Positions 9,752-17,592 of a stretch of 64,000 nucleotides of DNA are shown here, piece after piece. Each line of letters starts with the position of its first letter. Within the stretch, counting starts at the first letter, position 1. The position numbers and the translations under genes are program-made. Source of the stretch: Calditrichales bacterium MX18-03 (lineage in GTDB: Bacteria > Bacillota > Clostridia > Lutisporales > Lutisporaceae); contig JAJGRE010000001.1 of NCBI GenBank assembly GCA_021083345.1, positions 186,001-250,000 of the forward strand, read 5' to 3'. The notes beneath the pieces were generated by a model, which saw only the letters and a list, made by a program, of their open reading frames with translations, made no database searches and was not told where the DNA came from.

Positions 9752-9795
9752 AGAAGCATTAATAAACGCTATTAGGAAATCTTATTAATGCTTCT
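9752..9795 (+). terminator. Perfect 14-bp hairpin after the PLP enzyme gene
   Basis: AGAAGCATTAATAA (9752-9765) is perfectly complementary to TTATTAATGCTTCT (9782-9795), with a 16-base loop. It is followed by ATTGTATTGTTATTT, a weak T-tract. Likely terminator between the PLP enzyme gene and the glutamine synthetase gene. Confidence 0.6.
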
Positions 9796-9904
9796 ATTGT
9801 ATTGTTATTTACAATCGATTTTGCAAGTGGTATAATCAGACAGTAAATTCAATGCATGATTTATAATTATACATTTTAATATATTATTATAAGAGGTGAT
9901 GGAG

Positions 9905-11836
9905 TTGACCAGCTTATCGGACTTAATTATGGATGACCTGTTGTATGTCATCAACCCAAAGGAGTATACAAAAGACGAGCTTATCAATACATTGCGGAAG
10001 CACCCGGAAATCCGCTTTGTTTCCCTGGCAGGCGTCGACCTGATCGGCAACAGCACAGACGAAAAGATACCTGTCAAGCTGTTTACCGAAGACATCGATG
10101 AATTTTTGAACGGTTCCATTCAAACTGACGGCTCCAGCGTCGTACTGCCTGGCATTGCCACCCTCAATAACGGCAAGGTGGATATGATTGCCGATACCAA
10201 GAGCTATTGGTTCGTGGATTACAACTTTGAGAACACAGACCATGAGACGGGAAAACCGGTTGGGACACTGCGCATTCCTTCTTTCCTGGTACACAACGAC
10301 GTGCATGTGGATTCCCGCTCGGTGCTCAAGAATGCCATCGATCATTTCAAGAAATCCATAATCGAGCTTTTCAAGAAGTATCCGGATTTGGCTACCGAGT
10401 ATGGCATTACGGCCGACGATATTGATGAAATCCTCATGACATCCGCTACCGAACTGGAGTTCTGGGTCAAGACGCCTAACGACAAGGCTGATGTTGAAGC
10501 TTTATCTGCCTCTCAGATCCTTCAGGAACAGTACTGGAAGAGAACAAAGGGTGCTGTAAGGACCTCCTTGGAGCAATCTCTCATTCTGATGGAAAAATAC
10601 AACCTGAAGCCGGAAATGGGTCACAAGGAAGTCGGTGGAATAAAAGCACAGCTTGACCAATCGGGCAACCTGACCCATATCATGGAGCAGCTGGAGATAG
10701 ACTGGCGTTTTGATTCGGCATTGCAGGCAGCTGACAATGAGAAATGGGTTCGCTCCATCATCAATGAGATCTTCAGGAAAAACGGATTGGAAGTAACCTT
10801 CCGGGCAAAGCCCATTGAAGGTGTGGCCGGAAGCGGAAAGCACACCCATGTCGGTGTATCCGCCAGACTAAAAAACGGAAAGCTCATTAACCTGTTTACA
10901 CCGAAGAATGTAAAGGAGAGCTTCCTGAGTCCTTTGGGCTATGGTGCTCTGATGGGACTCTTAAAGCACTACGAAGTCATCAATCCTTTTATTTCTTCAA
11001 CCATAGATTCACTTAACCGGCTCAAGCCCGGTTTTGAGGCACCGGTCTGCATCGTCACATCCTTGGGCCACGATGTAGCGACACCATCGAGAAACAGAAC
11101 GATACTGGTCGGCTTGGTAAGGGATTTGAACAGTCCTCTGGCTACACGGTTCGAGGTCAGATCACCCAATCCCCATACAAATACGTATCTTTCCATTGCC
11201 GCGTTCTATCAGGCAATGCTGGATGGCATCAAAGCCGTCGCTGCATCCGGTAAAACCGACAAGGAATTGGAAAAGGAGATCTCCAAGCTGCCGGAGGAGA
11301 AGGGCTTCTACCTGGAAGAAGGCCGCGCATACCGCAGCGAGGAAGATGTATTCGAGCATTATTCCACTGAGGAAAGAAACCGGATCTTTGGCGTTCACCC
11401 AGCCACGGTTTATGAAAATATCAACAACCTGAACAAGTATCCCGAGAAGCTTCTTGTACTGCTGGATGGAGAAGTGATGACGGACCGACTGGTCAGGAGC
11501 TACTGTGCTGCGCTGACCACCAAATGGGTCACAGAAATACTGAACCGTATTCTTCCTGAAAACATGGAAACCGTCAGAAAGTGCAAAGCACTGCACAACA
11601 CGCAGAATGCCCATGATCTAGATATTGCCTATTGGGCACAGATTGACCAGCTGAGGCATTACCTGATGAAGGATACCTACAACTATAAGTCGCTGTTCAC
11701 AAGAATCCGCGAGACGGCAAAAGCGGAGGACTATGCAGCCCTGTCAGTGCTGCAGCTGGAAATGGCTGAAAAGATCAGCGAGCTGAAAGAGGTTTATAAC
11801 GAGTATAAGAAAAACATCATCGATATCGCGTTTTGA
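9905..11836 (+). CDS. Long glutamine synthetase family protein
   Basis: ATP-dependent ligase of the glutamine synthetase superfamily, about 643 residues. Recognisable GS elements, in order, are a beta-grasp-like region, the metal-binding ATELEFWV, EMGHKEVGGIKAQL (equivalent of the EVAPGQHE motif), GSGKHTHVGVS (equivalent of GxGMHxHxS) and TRFEVRSPNPHTNTYL, close to the GSI RxEvRxPDPsaNPYL motif. The last 150 residues are a helical extension absent from ordinary GSI. It does not show the NxGNDHRLG signature of GSIII, so I leave the symbol empty. The TTG start at 9905 is preceded by AGAGGTGAT. Whether it makes glutamine or another gamma-glutamyl product is open. Confidence 0.85.
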   Translation: MTSLSDLIMDDLLYVINPKEYTKDELINTLRKHPEIRFVSLAGVDLIGNSTDEKIPVKLFTEDIDEFLNGSIQTDGSSVVLPGIATLNNGKVDMIADTKSYWFVDYNFENTDHETGKPVGTLRIPSFLVHNDVHVDSRSVLKNAIDHFKKSIIELFKKYPDLATEYGITADDIDEILMTSATELEFWVKTPNDKADVEALSASQILQEQYWKRTKGAVRTSLEQSLILMEKYNLKPEMGHKEVGGIKAQLDQSGNLTHIMEQLEIDWRFDSALQAADNEKWVRSIINEIFRKNGLEVTFRAKPIEGVAGSGKHTHVGVSARLKNGKLINLFTPKNVKESFLSPLGYGALMGLLKHYEVINPFISSTIDSLNRLKPGFEAPVCIVTSLGHDVATPSRNRTILVGLVRDLNSPLATRFEVRSPNPHTNTYLSIAAFYQAMLDGIKAVAASGKTDKELEKEISKLPEEKGFYLEEGRAYRSEEDVFEHYSTEERNRIFGVHPATVYENINNLNKYPEKLLVLLDGEVMTDRLVRSYCAALTTKWVTEILNRILPENMETVRKCKALHNTQNAHDLDIAYWAQIDQLRHYLMKDTYNYKSLFTRIRETAKAEDYAALSVLQLEMAEKISELKEVYNEYKKNIIDIAF

Positions 11837-11841
11837 TAAAG

Positions 11842-11877
11842 AAAGCGCTTCACGTAACGTGAAGCGCTTTTTTTATC
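11842..11877. terminator. Bidirectional terminator between GS gene and lexA
   Basis: AAAGCGCTTCACG (11842-11854) pairs perfectly with CGTGAAGCGCTTT (11858-11870) around TAA, followed by a T-run. On the minus strand the symmetric A/T flank lets it also serve the converging lexA, whose stop codon overlaps the T-run. Confidence 0.9.
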
Positions 11878-12493
11878 TTATTTTTCTGAAAACGCCGATA
11901 ACCTTACCCAAAACCGCTACTTCCCTGACAATAATGGGAAGGAGGTAGGGGTTCTCCGGCTGCAGCCTGAAGTAGTCCTTTTCCTTATAGAAGGTCTTGA
12001 CGGTTGCCTCGTCATTCAGGAGCGCCACCACAATCTCACCGTTTCTGGCTACCGACTGCTGCCTAACGATGACATAGTCTCCGTCGAATATACCTGCATT
12101 GATCATGCTATCGCCTTTGACCACCAGTACGAATGCATTCTTATTCCCCACAAAGTCAACCGGAACCGGAAAGGTATCCTCAATGTTCTCTTCCGCCAGA
12201 ATGGGCTGTCCTGCAGTAACCTTTCCTACAATGGGCAGTTCCACCATTTCCTTCTGAGGTACCACGACGCTGCTGCCGTCCAGGATCTCTATTGCTCTCG
12301 GTTTTGTAGGGTCGCGTCTGATAAAGCCTTTCTTTTCCAGCCGTTCCAGATGCCCGTGTACGGTAGAGGTTGACTTGAGCTTGACGGCATCGCATATTTC
12401 ACGAACGGAAGGCGGATAACCCTTCCTGTTGATTTCTTTTTTTATGAAACTCAAAACTTCCAACTGTTTTTTGCTAATTTCATCCATCATCAT
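11873..12493 (-). CDS. lexA: SOS repressor LexA
   Basis: Represses SOS genes and self-cleaves when RecA is activated. The N-terminal winged helix ([26 protein letters not shown] region) is followed by the S24 peptidase domain. The cleavage site is A94-G95 in VTAGQPILA, the nucleophile is Ser129 in VKGDSM and the general base is Lys166 in EATVKTFYK. From the ATG at 12493 the protein has 207 residues; GGAG lies five bases upstream. Upstream in-frame codons would lengthen it by 30 residues without homology. Divergent from a yneA-like gene, with LexA boxes in both promoters (autoregulation). Confidence 0.95.
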   Translation of the reverse strand: MMMDEISKKQLEVLSFIKKEINRKGYPPSVREICDAVKLKSTSTVHGHLERLEKKGFIRRDPTKPRAIEILDGSSVVVPQKEMVELPIVGKVTAGQPILAEENIEDTFPVPVDFVGNKNAFVLVVKGDSMINAGIFDGDYVIVRQQSVARNGEIVVALLNDEATVKTFYKEKDYFRLQPENPYLLPIIVREVAVLGKVIGVFRKIR

Positions 12494-12571
12494 ATACACT
12501 CCATTTTCCCTGTCTATCAGAATAAAGGATAAACCCATGCAGCCTGATATACGGTATTTTCCATATAAGCT

Positions 12572-12609
12572 ATTATAACACATCCAGTAAAGAATTCAAA
12601 CATATGTTC
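12572..12609 (-). promoter_or_regulatory. lexA promoter with LexA box
   Basis: On the minus strand TTGAAT (plus 12594-12599) and TATAAT (plus 12572-12577) are 16 bases apart. A LexA box GAACATATGTTT (plus 12598-12609; one mismatch to GAAC-N4-GTTC) overlaps the -35, consistent with autorepression. Confidence 0.75.
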
Positions 12610-12734
12610 GTAATATTTGACGATAGGACTGGCTTTTTTGCAGAAAATGCTTTGTTAATAGGGGTCTTAAGCCAAACCTGCACATCACTTCCCAGAAATT
12701 GCTGGGTGCTTATCCATTTTTTTATAAAATAAGC

Positions 12735-12782
12735 TTGACACCGTACATATGTTCGTATAGAATAATAGTAGAACATACGTTC
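12735..12782 (+). promoter_or_regulatory. SOS promoter of the yneA-like gene with two LexA boxes
   Basis: TTGACA (12735-12740), a 17-base spacer and TAGAAT (12758-12763) form a near-consensus promoter. One LexA box, GTACATATGTTC (12743-12754, one mismatch), lies inside the spacer. A perfect box GAACATACGTTC (12771-12782) lies at the transcription start. Tight repression by LexA with induction on DNA damage is inferred. Confidence 0.85.
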
Positions 12783-12801
12783 GTTTGGAGGTGCAAGTAC
12801 C

Positions 12802-13098
12802 ATGAAGAAACACTATCAGATAAAAAATCGATTCCGGTTTTTCATTTCGCTCTGTGTCCTGATGACCGTCCTATTTGCATTATTTTTTACTTCCGTTGTC
12901 AGTGCCGGAAGCAGTGACCAACTGACCATGGTCTCACGGTACGTAGAAGAGGGGGATACCCTTTGGAAGCTTTCCAGACAATATAACAACGGAAGCATGG
13001 ATATACGGGACTATATTCAGACCGTCATGGAGGTCAACCAGCTCCAGTCGGCCAACATCAAGTCAGGAGACTTACTGTATTTTCCGCAGTACAATTAA
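12802..13098 (+). CDS. YneA-like SOS cell-division inhibitor, LysM domain
   Basis: A 98-residue protein with a basic N terminus, one membrane segment or signal anchor (about residues 14-33, FFISLCVLMTVLFALFF) and an extracellular LysM domain (YVEEGDTLWKLSRQY ... SGDLLYFPQ). Size, topology and position divergent from lexA match Bacillus YneA, which delays septation during the SOS response and is rapidly degraded. It has its own LexA-controlled promoter. Start ATG behind GGAGGTG. The name YneA is by architecture and synteny, since LysM proteins diverge quickly. No clear terminator is visible in the 110 bp after it. Confidence 0.85.
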   Translation: MKKHYQIKNRFRFFISLCVLMTVLFALFFTSVVSAGSSDQLTMVSRYVEEGDTLWKLSRQYNNGSMDIRDYIQTVMEVNQLQSANIKSGDLLYFPQYN

Positions 13099-13207
13099 TG
13101 CTCGACCGGTATGTGCGTAAAAAACAGGCTGTCTGCCCGACGCTGCCTTTGCAGGCTTATGAGCATTCAACCTGGTTTCTTATATCCTTCTTATAATCTC
13201 ATGTAGT

Positions 13208-14398
13208 TTAGCGTATGACGATATCGGTCAATTCTTTGTTTGCTGCCAGCAAACCGATATTCCGGCTTACAATAGGCATTTTTTCCAATAGCGTTATGAC
13301 AGGCTGATATGAGCTTCCGATGACAACGGTTTTCTGCAGCTCTAAGATTTCTTTCTTATCCTCCTTGACGCTTTCATAGCGGATCAGATTCAGTTCAAAG
13401 CCGTTATGATTGGTTATCAATTCGCAAAAAGCCTTAGATGTCACTTTGCCCTTATGCAATCCCACAAATATAATTTTGTTTTCCTCTAATCCATAAAAAT
13501 AAAAGGGAAGGCTGTTATCCTCAGCTTTATCCGAATCATCCGACAAGTAGTCTTTCAAGATTATTTCATCCAAATACATCCCTGCAGCCGGTTCATCGGA
13601 TACGATGCTTGATGCTAACTGCAGCAGTTTTTCAACATTTCTATAAAACCACTTTTCCTTATCGATTTTCTTGTTATAGACCATGACTTTCGGGACGACG
13701 GTATATTTCCTGTCTTTATAGATGATCACCACTGAGAAGCCATCAAATCGAATGCCTTGCATTTGCGACAGCTCCACATCGTCCGGCTCATACTCGTCCA
13801 TCAATAACGCATCCATAATGATAGATCCATCATAGTTGGAAAATTCAGCTCTGCAATCATTCATCTCCCTTATGAACAGCTTTTTCTTGAGGTTTTCATC
13901 CTGAACCAGCTCCGGCAATGCCGCTTCCTTTTTACCGCCTTTGCCGGCAATGAATGAGTTCATTTTGTTGTTGCCGTGCTTGCCTTCCACCACATCCACA
14001 TCACTATTCAGCAGGATAGTTGGGTATTTATTGATATAGCGCTCTATATGCTCAGGCTTGATTTTGGCAATCTTGTCATAAAGAGCAGTTTCCTTATTAT
14101 CAACCAGCTTCTTGAAGATCCGGTCCCATTGAATGACCATTTTTTCGTTTTTGTTGATAAAGGGGATCCCATCGATGGTATTGATGACTTCTCTGATCAG
14201 CTCTTTAATTTTATTTTTCTCAAAATCCTCGTTTATCCTGGCAATGATTTGATATATAATAAAGACAACATATAGGAGTGTCGTAATCAGCCATGCGGTG
14301 GTATAGTCCATACCAAACAGGTTAAACAGTATATATTCAACAAGCATGGTCATGATGTAAATCAGTAGTGCAAATGTGTTGGTAGCAATGCTGTACAT
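13208..14398 (-). CDS. Unknown membrane-anchored protein, two N-terminal TM helices
   Basis: I do not recognise this 396-residue protein. Two hydrophobic segments at the N terminus (about residues 8-27 and 36-52) form a hairpin. They are followed by a charged helical linker (NEDFEKNKIKELIREV) and a roughly 300-residue soluble, probably cytoplasmic, domain rich in Lys/Asp/Glu with no catalytic motif I can name. The ribosome binding site (AAAGG) is 12 bases before the ATG and weak. It is monocistronic, convergent with the yneA-like gene and divergent from the Cys-rich protein. Base composition is slightly more AT-rich than the repair genes. Confidence 0.7.
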   Translation of the reverse strand: MYSIATNTFALLIYIMTMLVEYILFNLFGMDYTTAWLITTLLYVVFIIYQIIARINEDFEKNKIKELIREVINTIDGIPFINKNEKMVIQWDRIFKKLVDNKETALYDKIAKIKPEHIERYINKYPTILLNSDVDVVEGKHGNNKMNSFIAGKGGKKEAALPELVQDENLKKKLFIREMNDCRAEFSNYDGSIIMDALLMDEYEPDDVELSQMQGIRFDGFSVVIIYKDRKYTVVPKVMVYNKKIDKEKWFYRNVEKLLQLASSIVSDEPAAGMYLDEIILKDYLSDDSDKAEDNSLPFYFYGLEENKIIFVGLHKGKVTSKAFCELITNHNGFELNLIRYESVKEDKKEILELQKTVVIGSSYQPVITLLEKMPIVSRNIGLLAANKELTDIVIR

Positions 14399-14516
14399 TA
14401 TATCACAATCCTTTCATCTGATGGTTCAACATTGTTATACTCCTATTATAAGCGTTATGCCCCACATTGTCTATTTCGGCAAAATATGCGTGAGCATGAG
14501 ATAAGGGAGGAACACC

Positions 14517-14807
14517 ATGAATATCAAAGAATGTGTCCTGGAAGACCGTAAGTGCACCGACTGCGGAGAATGCAATATCTGCGACCTTGATCCCCAAAAG
14601 GTCTGTGACAATTGCTGCGCATGCATCGACGGCACATCAGACTACCGCAGTGTGGAAATTGATGATGTACTGGATGATGATGAGAGCCTGATCCTGGATA
14701 CAGAGGACCTGGATAACTGGAAGTACGATGAAGATTATACTGTCGAATACAGTGACGAGGAAGCCCAGTCCGAAGACCTGTTGCGAAAAAAGCATCATCG
14801 CAATTAA
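14517..14807 (+). CDS. Small acidic protein with N-terminal cysteine cluster
   Basis: Unknown 96-residue protein. Nine cysteines fall within the first 40 residues (CTDCGECNICDLDP, then VCDNCCACI), mostly spaced CxxC, followed by a very acidic tail (DDVLDDDES..., EDLDNWKYDEDY) and a basic end (RKKHHRN). The Cys spacing suggests zinc or iron-sulfur binding; no transport signal or membrane segment is seen, so it is probably cytoplasmic. The start ATG is behind AAGGGAGG. It converges with the tracts behind the recombinase gene. Function unknown; a metal store, redox or regulatory adaptor role is speculation. Confidence 0.75.
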   Translation: MNIKECVLEDRKCTDCGECNICDLDPQKVCDNCCACIDGTSDYRSVEIDDVLDDDESLILDTEDLDNWKYDEDYTVEYSDEEAQSEDLLRKKHHRN

Positions 14808-14823
14808 CATAAATTTTTTTATG

Positions 14824-15792
14824 TTAATCTGCCTCCGGCTTTTGAGGGGTCTCATTGGATAAGGGGTTGGATTTCACAGCCTGCCGAAGGATATCTTCAT
14901 CCAGATGGGTGTAAATCTGTGTGGTTGATATGTTCTCATGACCCAAAATCTGCTGCAGGGACCGTATATCCACTTTTCCATATTTGTACATCAGTGTCGC
15001 GGCAGTGTGCCGCAGCTTGTGAGTAGAATAAATATCGGTATCCAGCTCGGAGATGCCGATATATTTTTTTACCAAATACTGAATGGTTCTCTTGCTAATG
15101 CGCTGCTTGCGCTCACTTAGGAAGAGGGCTTGCTTATCCTTGACCCCGTCGGCAGGGCGTACCCTTAGGTAGCGTTGGATTGCGTCGATGCAGGCCTGGT
15201 TCAGGTAGACCGTACGCTCTTTATTGCCTTTTCCGATAACCGTCAGAATATCGCCGGAGATCCTGTTGATGTCGATGCCCACCAGTTCCGAGAGTCGCAA
15301 ACCGCAGTTCAGGAACAGCATGATGATGGCATAATCCCGTTCCCTATATTCGCCTTCTATAGAAGCAATCAGCTGCCGGCTTTCCTCCAAGGTCAGGTAA
15401 GCCGGATGGCGGGAATTCAGCTTTGGCGTTTCCAGACCTATAGCTGGGTTCTCTTCGATCATCTTCATTTTGTGGAGGTACTTGAAAAAAGAGCGCAAGC
15501 AAGCAACCTTTCGCGCCCTGGCGCTGTTTTTATTCTCCCGCTGATTGGCGACGAAGGAGAGGAAGGCATAGAAGTCGGCCAAGCTGATATTTTGCATATA
15601 ATAAATATCAATGTCTGTTATAGGAATATTTTCCAGCTCCATATCAGATGAAACGATGTTGCGTCTGATTTTCAGGAACTTGAAGAACAGAGACAAGTCA
15701 TAGCCGTAAGCAACAATGGTGTTTTTTGATTTTCCGCGGATAGTCTCCATATAGGAAAGGAAGTCAATTGCGATAGTGGGTAGATTGTTCAC
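14824..15792 (-). CDS. Tyrosine recombinase (XerC/XerD type)
   Basis: A 322-residue integrase with the N-terminal SAM-like core-binding domain (about 1-105) and the C-terminal catalytic domain. The active-site set is complete: Arg in CGLRLSELVG, Lys in GKGNKERTV, HxxR in THKLRHTAA, and the final His and Tyr in LGHENISTTQIYTHLD. GTG start behind AAAGGGG. XerCD enzymes resolve chromosome dimers at dif; this one could do that or act on a dedicated site. A 28-bp perfect palindrome lies about 35 bases upstream of its start (15828-15855). No integrated element or second recombinase is visible nearby. Confidence 0.9.
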   Translation of the reverse strand: MNNLPTIAIDFLSYMETIRGKSKNTIVAYGYDLSLFFKFLKIRRNIVSSDMELENIPITDIDIYYMQNISLADFYAFLSFVANQRENKNSARARKVACLRSFFKYLHKMKMIEENPAIGLETPKLNSRHPAYLTLEESRQLIASIEGEYRERDYAIIMLFLNCGLRLSELVGIDINRISGDILTVIGKGNKERTVYLNQACIDAIQRYLRVRPADGVKDKQALFLSERKQRISKRTIQYLVKKYIGISELDTDIYSTHKLRHTAATLMYKYGKVDIRSLQQILGHENISTTQIYTHLDEDILRQAVKSNPLSNETPQKPEAD

Positions 15793-15827
15793 CCAGACCG
15801 TCCCCTTTCAGCTTAATATTCATCCTG

Positions 15828-15855
15828 ATTGCGCGAAATATTTATTTCGCGCAAT
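15828..15855. repeat. Perfect 28-bp palindrome upstream of the recombinase gene
   Basis: ATTGCGCGAAAT (15828-15839) and ATTTCGCGCAAT (15844-15855) are exact inverted copies around ATTT. There is no T-run, so it is not an obvious terminator. The 28-bp length and 11-6-11 layout recall Xer sites, but the bases do not match Firmicute dif; it could equally be a repressor operator for the recombinase gene. Confidence 0.6.
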
Positions 15856-16382
15856 GTAAATATTCTCTAAAGGCAGGCAAATTCCTGCTAAGTCATGTAA
15901 AAGCTGATAAATTTTCTTTCCATTATTAGTCTTCGTCATATTTGCTATAAAAAGTTATATTTAATTTCTTATTGCATCACTATCGACAATTTGATTTGTT
16001 TTCTTCACAACTTTGTTTAGGCGCCGCCTGATTCGGTTCAAACTTTAATGAATATGCTGATGTATAGCCGCACACCGGATGCTTCATAGTGTCATTGCAT
16101 TGCCCCAATAAAAAAAATCGCTTATAGGCGATTTAAACGCGTCATTTTTTTAAAGCTCTTAAAACATGTTTTAAAATTCTCAAACACACAATTTATCTGG
16201 TTAGCAGCATTTGTTTTTACATGATAAGTTCCTTGATTAAGAAATAATTTATGTCTCGTTTCTTATCGAATCTCTAATAAACAATTTCGAAAGCAATATG
16301 CCAGCCAAATATCTAGTTACGCATATTCTATGTGACCGCGTTCAATTCTGACTACCCCTCCTCTCTTCCACCGATATTGTAA
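15856..16382. other. AT-rich stretch without a convincing gene
   Basis: About 640 bp (15856-16498) lie between the palindrome and the next gene. I see no coding frame with a ribosome binding site. It contains a minus-strand terminator (16111-16134), a Fur-like box (16383-16397) and otherwise AT-rich sequence. A plus-strand frame at 16382-16615 is antisense to the neighbouring gene and is rejected. Confidence 0.6.
16111..16134 (-). terminator. Minus-strand terminator
   Basis: AAATCGC (16115-16121) pairs with GCGATTT (16128-16134). The A-run on the left becomes a U-run on the minus strand. It would end transcripts coming from the CPR-like gene at 16499-16933. Confidence 0.6.
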
Positions 16383-16397
16383 TGATAATCATTATCA
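16383..16397. promoter_or_regulatory. Perfect Fur-type box, orphan
   Basis: TGATAATCATTATCA is a perfect 7-1-7 inverted repeat and matches the core of the Fur box consensus. No iron-related gene is adjacent: it lies 100 bases past the stop codon of the CPR-like gene and far upstream of the recombinase gene. Confidence 0.5.
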
Positions 16398-16498
16398 ATA
16401 ACACGAATCTCCTTTTCTATTCAAAATGGCCTAAAACCAAATGTTTTAAGCCACTTCATGTTTATCCTTCCTGTAATCTCCCGCTTTCTAGGGCTATG

Positions 16499-16933
16499 TC
16501 AGCGTTGATTATAGTTATTCTGGTAGTCATTTACTTTTACCGGTATTTTCTTCTTCCTTGTCGTATCCCCATAATCAAAGTCATCATCACATATCCCTTC
16601 CCACTCCGCTTCTGAATTCTCCTCTTCAACCCGGCATATTTTCACGTCATTAACCCATACTTTAATGACATACTTTACCCCAGGGATCAGTGGACCGAAT
16701 ATAAACTGTCCGCATTCGTCTGTGAATGCGTGTGTTATGGGTGTCAAGATGCAATGATCGCCATGATCCTTTGACTTAAAGAGTTTTACGACTGCGTCCC
16801 TTACCAGTCTTCCTTTCTCGTCTTTTACGACGCCATGTATCACACTTCTTGGCTCTTCAGCAATTTTTATGACAGCATCAATCTGCTCGTTCTCTTTTGG
16901 AATAAAAGTATACTTGGAGATATTTGTTCCCAT
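16499..16933 (-). CDS. CPR-like (carboxypeptidase regulatory-like) small protein, paralog 1
   Basis: A 144-residue protein whose central part (about 30-105) is a beta-sandwich of the carboxypeptidase regulatory-like/Cna-B type: SVIHGVVKDEKGRLV, DAVVKLF, then HAFTDECGQFIFGPL and YVIKVWVND. The rest is an acidic, Asp/Asn-rich tail. No signal peptide or membrane segment. It shares these motifs with the genes at 18233-18613 and 19320-19790, so three paralogs occur within 3.3 kb. Start ATG 16933 is behind GAGGAGG. A sigma-K-like promoter lies upstream (16974-17002), suggesting expression in the mother cell during sporulation. A structural spore-surface role is inferred, not shown. Confidence 0.75.
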   Translation of the reverse strand: MGTNISKYTFIPKENEQIDAVIKIAEEPRSVIHGVVKDEKGRLVRDAVVKLFKSKDHGDHCILTPITHAFTDECGQFIFGPLIPGVKYVIKVWVNDVKICRVEEENSEAEWEGICDDDFDYGDTTRKKKIPVKVNDYQNNYNQR

Positions 16934-16973
16934 GTTGAGCCTCCTCAATAGATTGATTTAGATTATCCCATAT

Positions 16974-17002
16974 TATTGTATGTGCCAAAACTTTAAGTCG
17001 TG
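16974..17002 (-). promoter_or_regulatory. Sigma-K-like promoter of CPR-like paralog 1
   Basis: On the minus strand CACG is followed by exactly 16 bases and CATACAATA, matching the sigma-K pattern mACm-N16/17-CATAnnnTA. The -10 also resembles sigma-E (CATACAMT). It is about 40 bases upstream of the start codon. The same CG-containing -35 and N16 spacing recurs at 18727-18755. Confidence 0.6.
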
Positions 17003-17029
17003 ATGTACTGCTTCCTGTTGAAAAAATAG

Positions 17030-17059
17030 TAAATTTAACGCGTCACCTTACATAAAATA
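17030..17059 (+). promoter_or_regulatory. Possible sporulation (sigma-E-like) promoter of the first SPOCS gene
   Basis: CATAAAATA at 17051-17059 fits the -10 of mother-cell sigma factors. A TAAATTT 14 bases upstream is a poor -35 of sigma-E type. It lies 38 bases before the start codon. Weak evidence. Confidence 0.3.
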
Positions 17060-17096
17060 GTAGTGATACGCCAACAGATTGCCAGGAGGATCTATA

Positions 17097-17576
17097 ATGT
17101 ATAGCAAAGTAAAGAACCTTGTGGAATATATCGGGCTAGCCGATGAGCTTCCTATGCTGGATAATCCGGCTAGTTTCAAGCAGTTCTGCTTGCATGAAAC
17201 GACATGTCTGCCGGAATCAAAGCCGAGCATACTTCAACTTGTCAAAGTCGTTTCAGATATTGCCATATTGGATACCCGGGTAGTAAGGACACCAAAGGCA
17301 GTATCCCTAGAAGGCCAGAAGCTTACCGGCTTCAAACTGATGCTGGAGGGTCTTTTAAAGCAGAAAATTGAATATGTCGGTGATACACCTGCGCAGGAAG
17401 TCCATGCAGTACATTGCAACATCCCATTCAGCACATTTATCATTCTGCCGGAAAATTTCAAACCAAATACTGCTGTTAAAGCAGCAGGGTACCTTGAAGA
17501 TATTTCATCCTGTGTGTTCGAGAAAAGGATTATTATTCAAAATGCAATCCTTTTGGCAGTTGCAGACCTTTATTAA
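17097..17576 (+). CDS. SPOCS (DUF3794) domain protein 1
   Basis: A 159-residue protein made of a single SPOCS/DUF3794 domain, the domain found in SipL- and SpoVID/SafA-type spore morphogenetic proteins. Typical features are AVSLEGQKLTG, then IEYVGDTPAQEVHAVH and the signature NIPFSTFIILP. Unlike SipL it has no LysM domain. Start ATG 17097 is chosen for the CAGGAGG seven bases before it. The next SPOCS gene follows 16 bases after the stop, so the pair is an operon. It diverges from CPR-like paralog 1. A role in spore coat or surface assembly is inferred from the domain family. Confidence 0.8.
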   Translation: MYSKVKNLVEYIGLADELPMLDNPASFKQFCLHETTCLPESKPSILQLVKVVSDIAILDTRVVRTPKAVSLEGQKLTGFKLMLEGLLKQKIEYVGDTPAQEVHAVHCNIPFSTFIILPENFKPNTAVKAAGYLEDISSCVFEKRIIIQNAILLAVADLY

Positions 17577-17592
17577 TCGTTGGAGGTGCCCT

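Noticed and set aside
15828-15855. Chromosomal dif site
   Set aside because: Length and layout fit but the arms do not resemble the Firmicute dif consensus; kept only as a palindrome of unknown role.
16382-16615. 77-residue hydrophobic frame starting in the Fur box
   Set aside because: No ribosome binding site, mostly antisense to CPR-like paralog 1, and its start codon is part of the operator palindrome.
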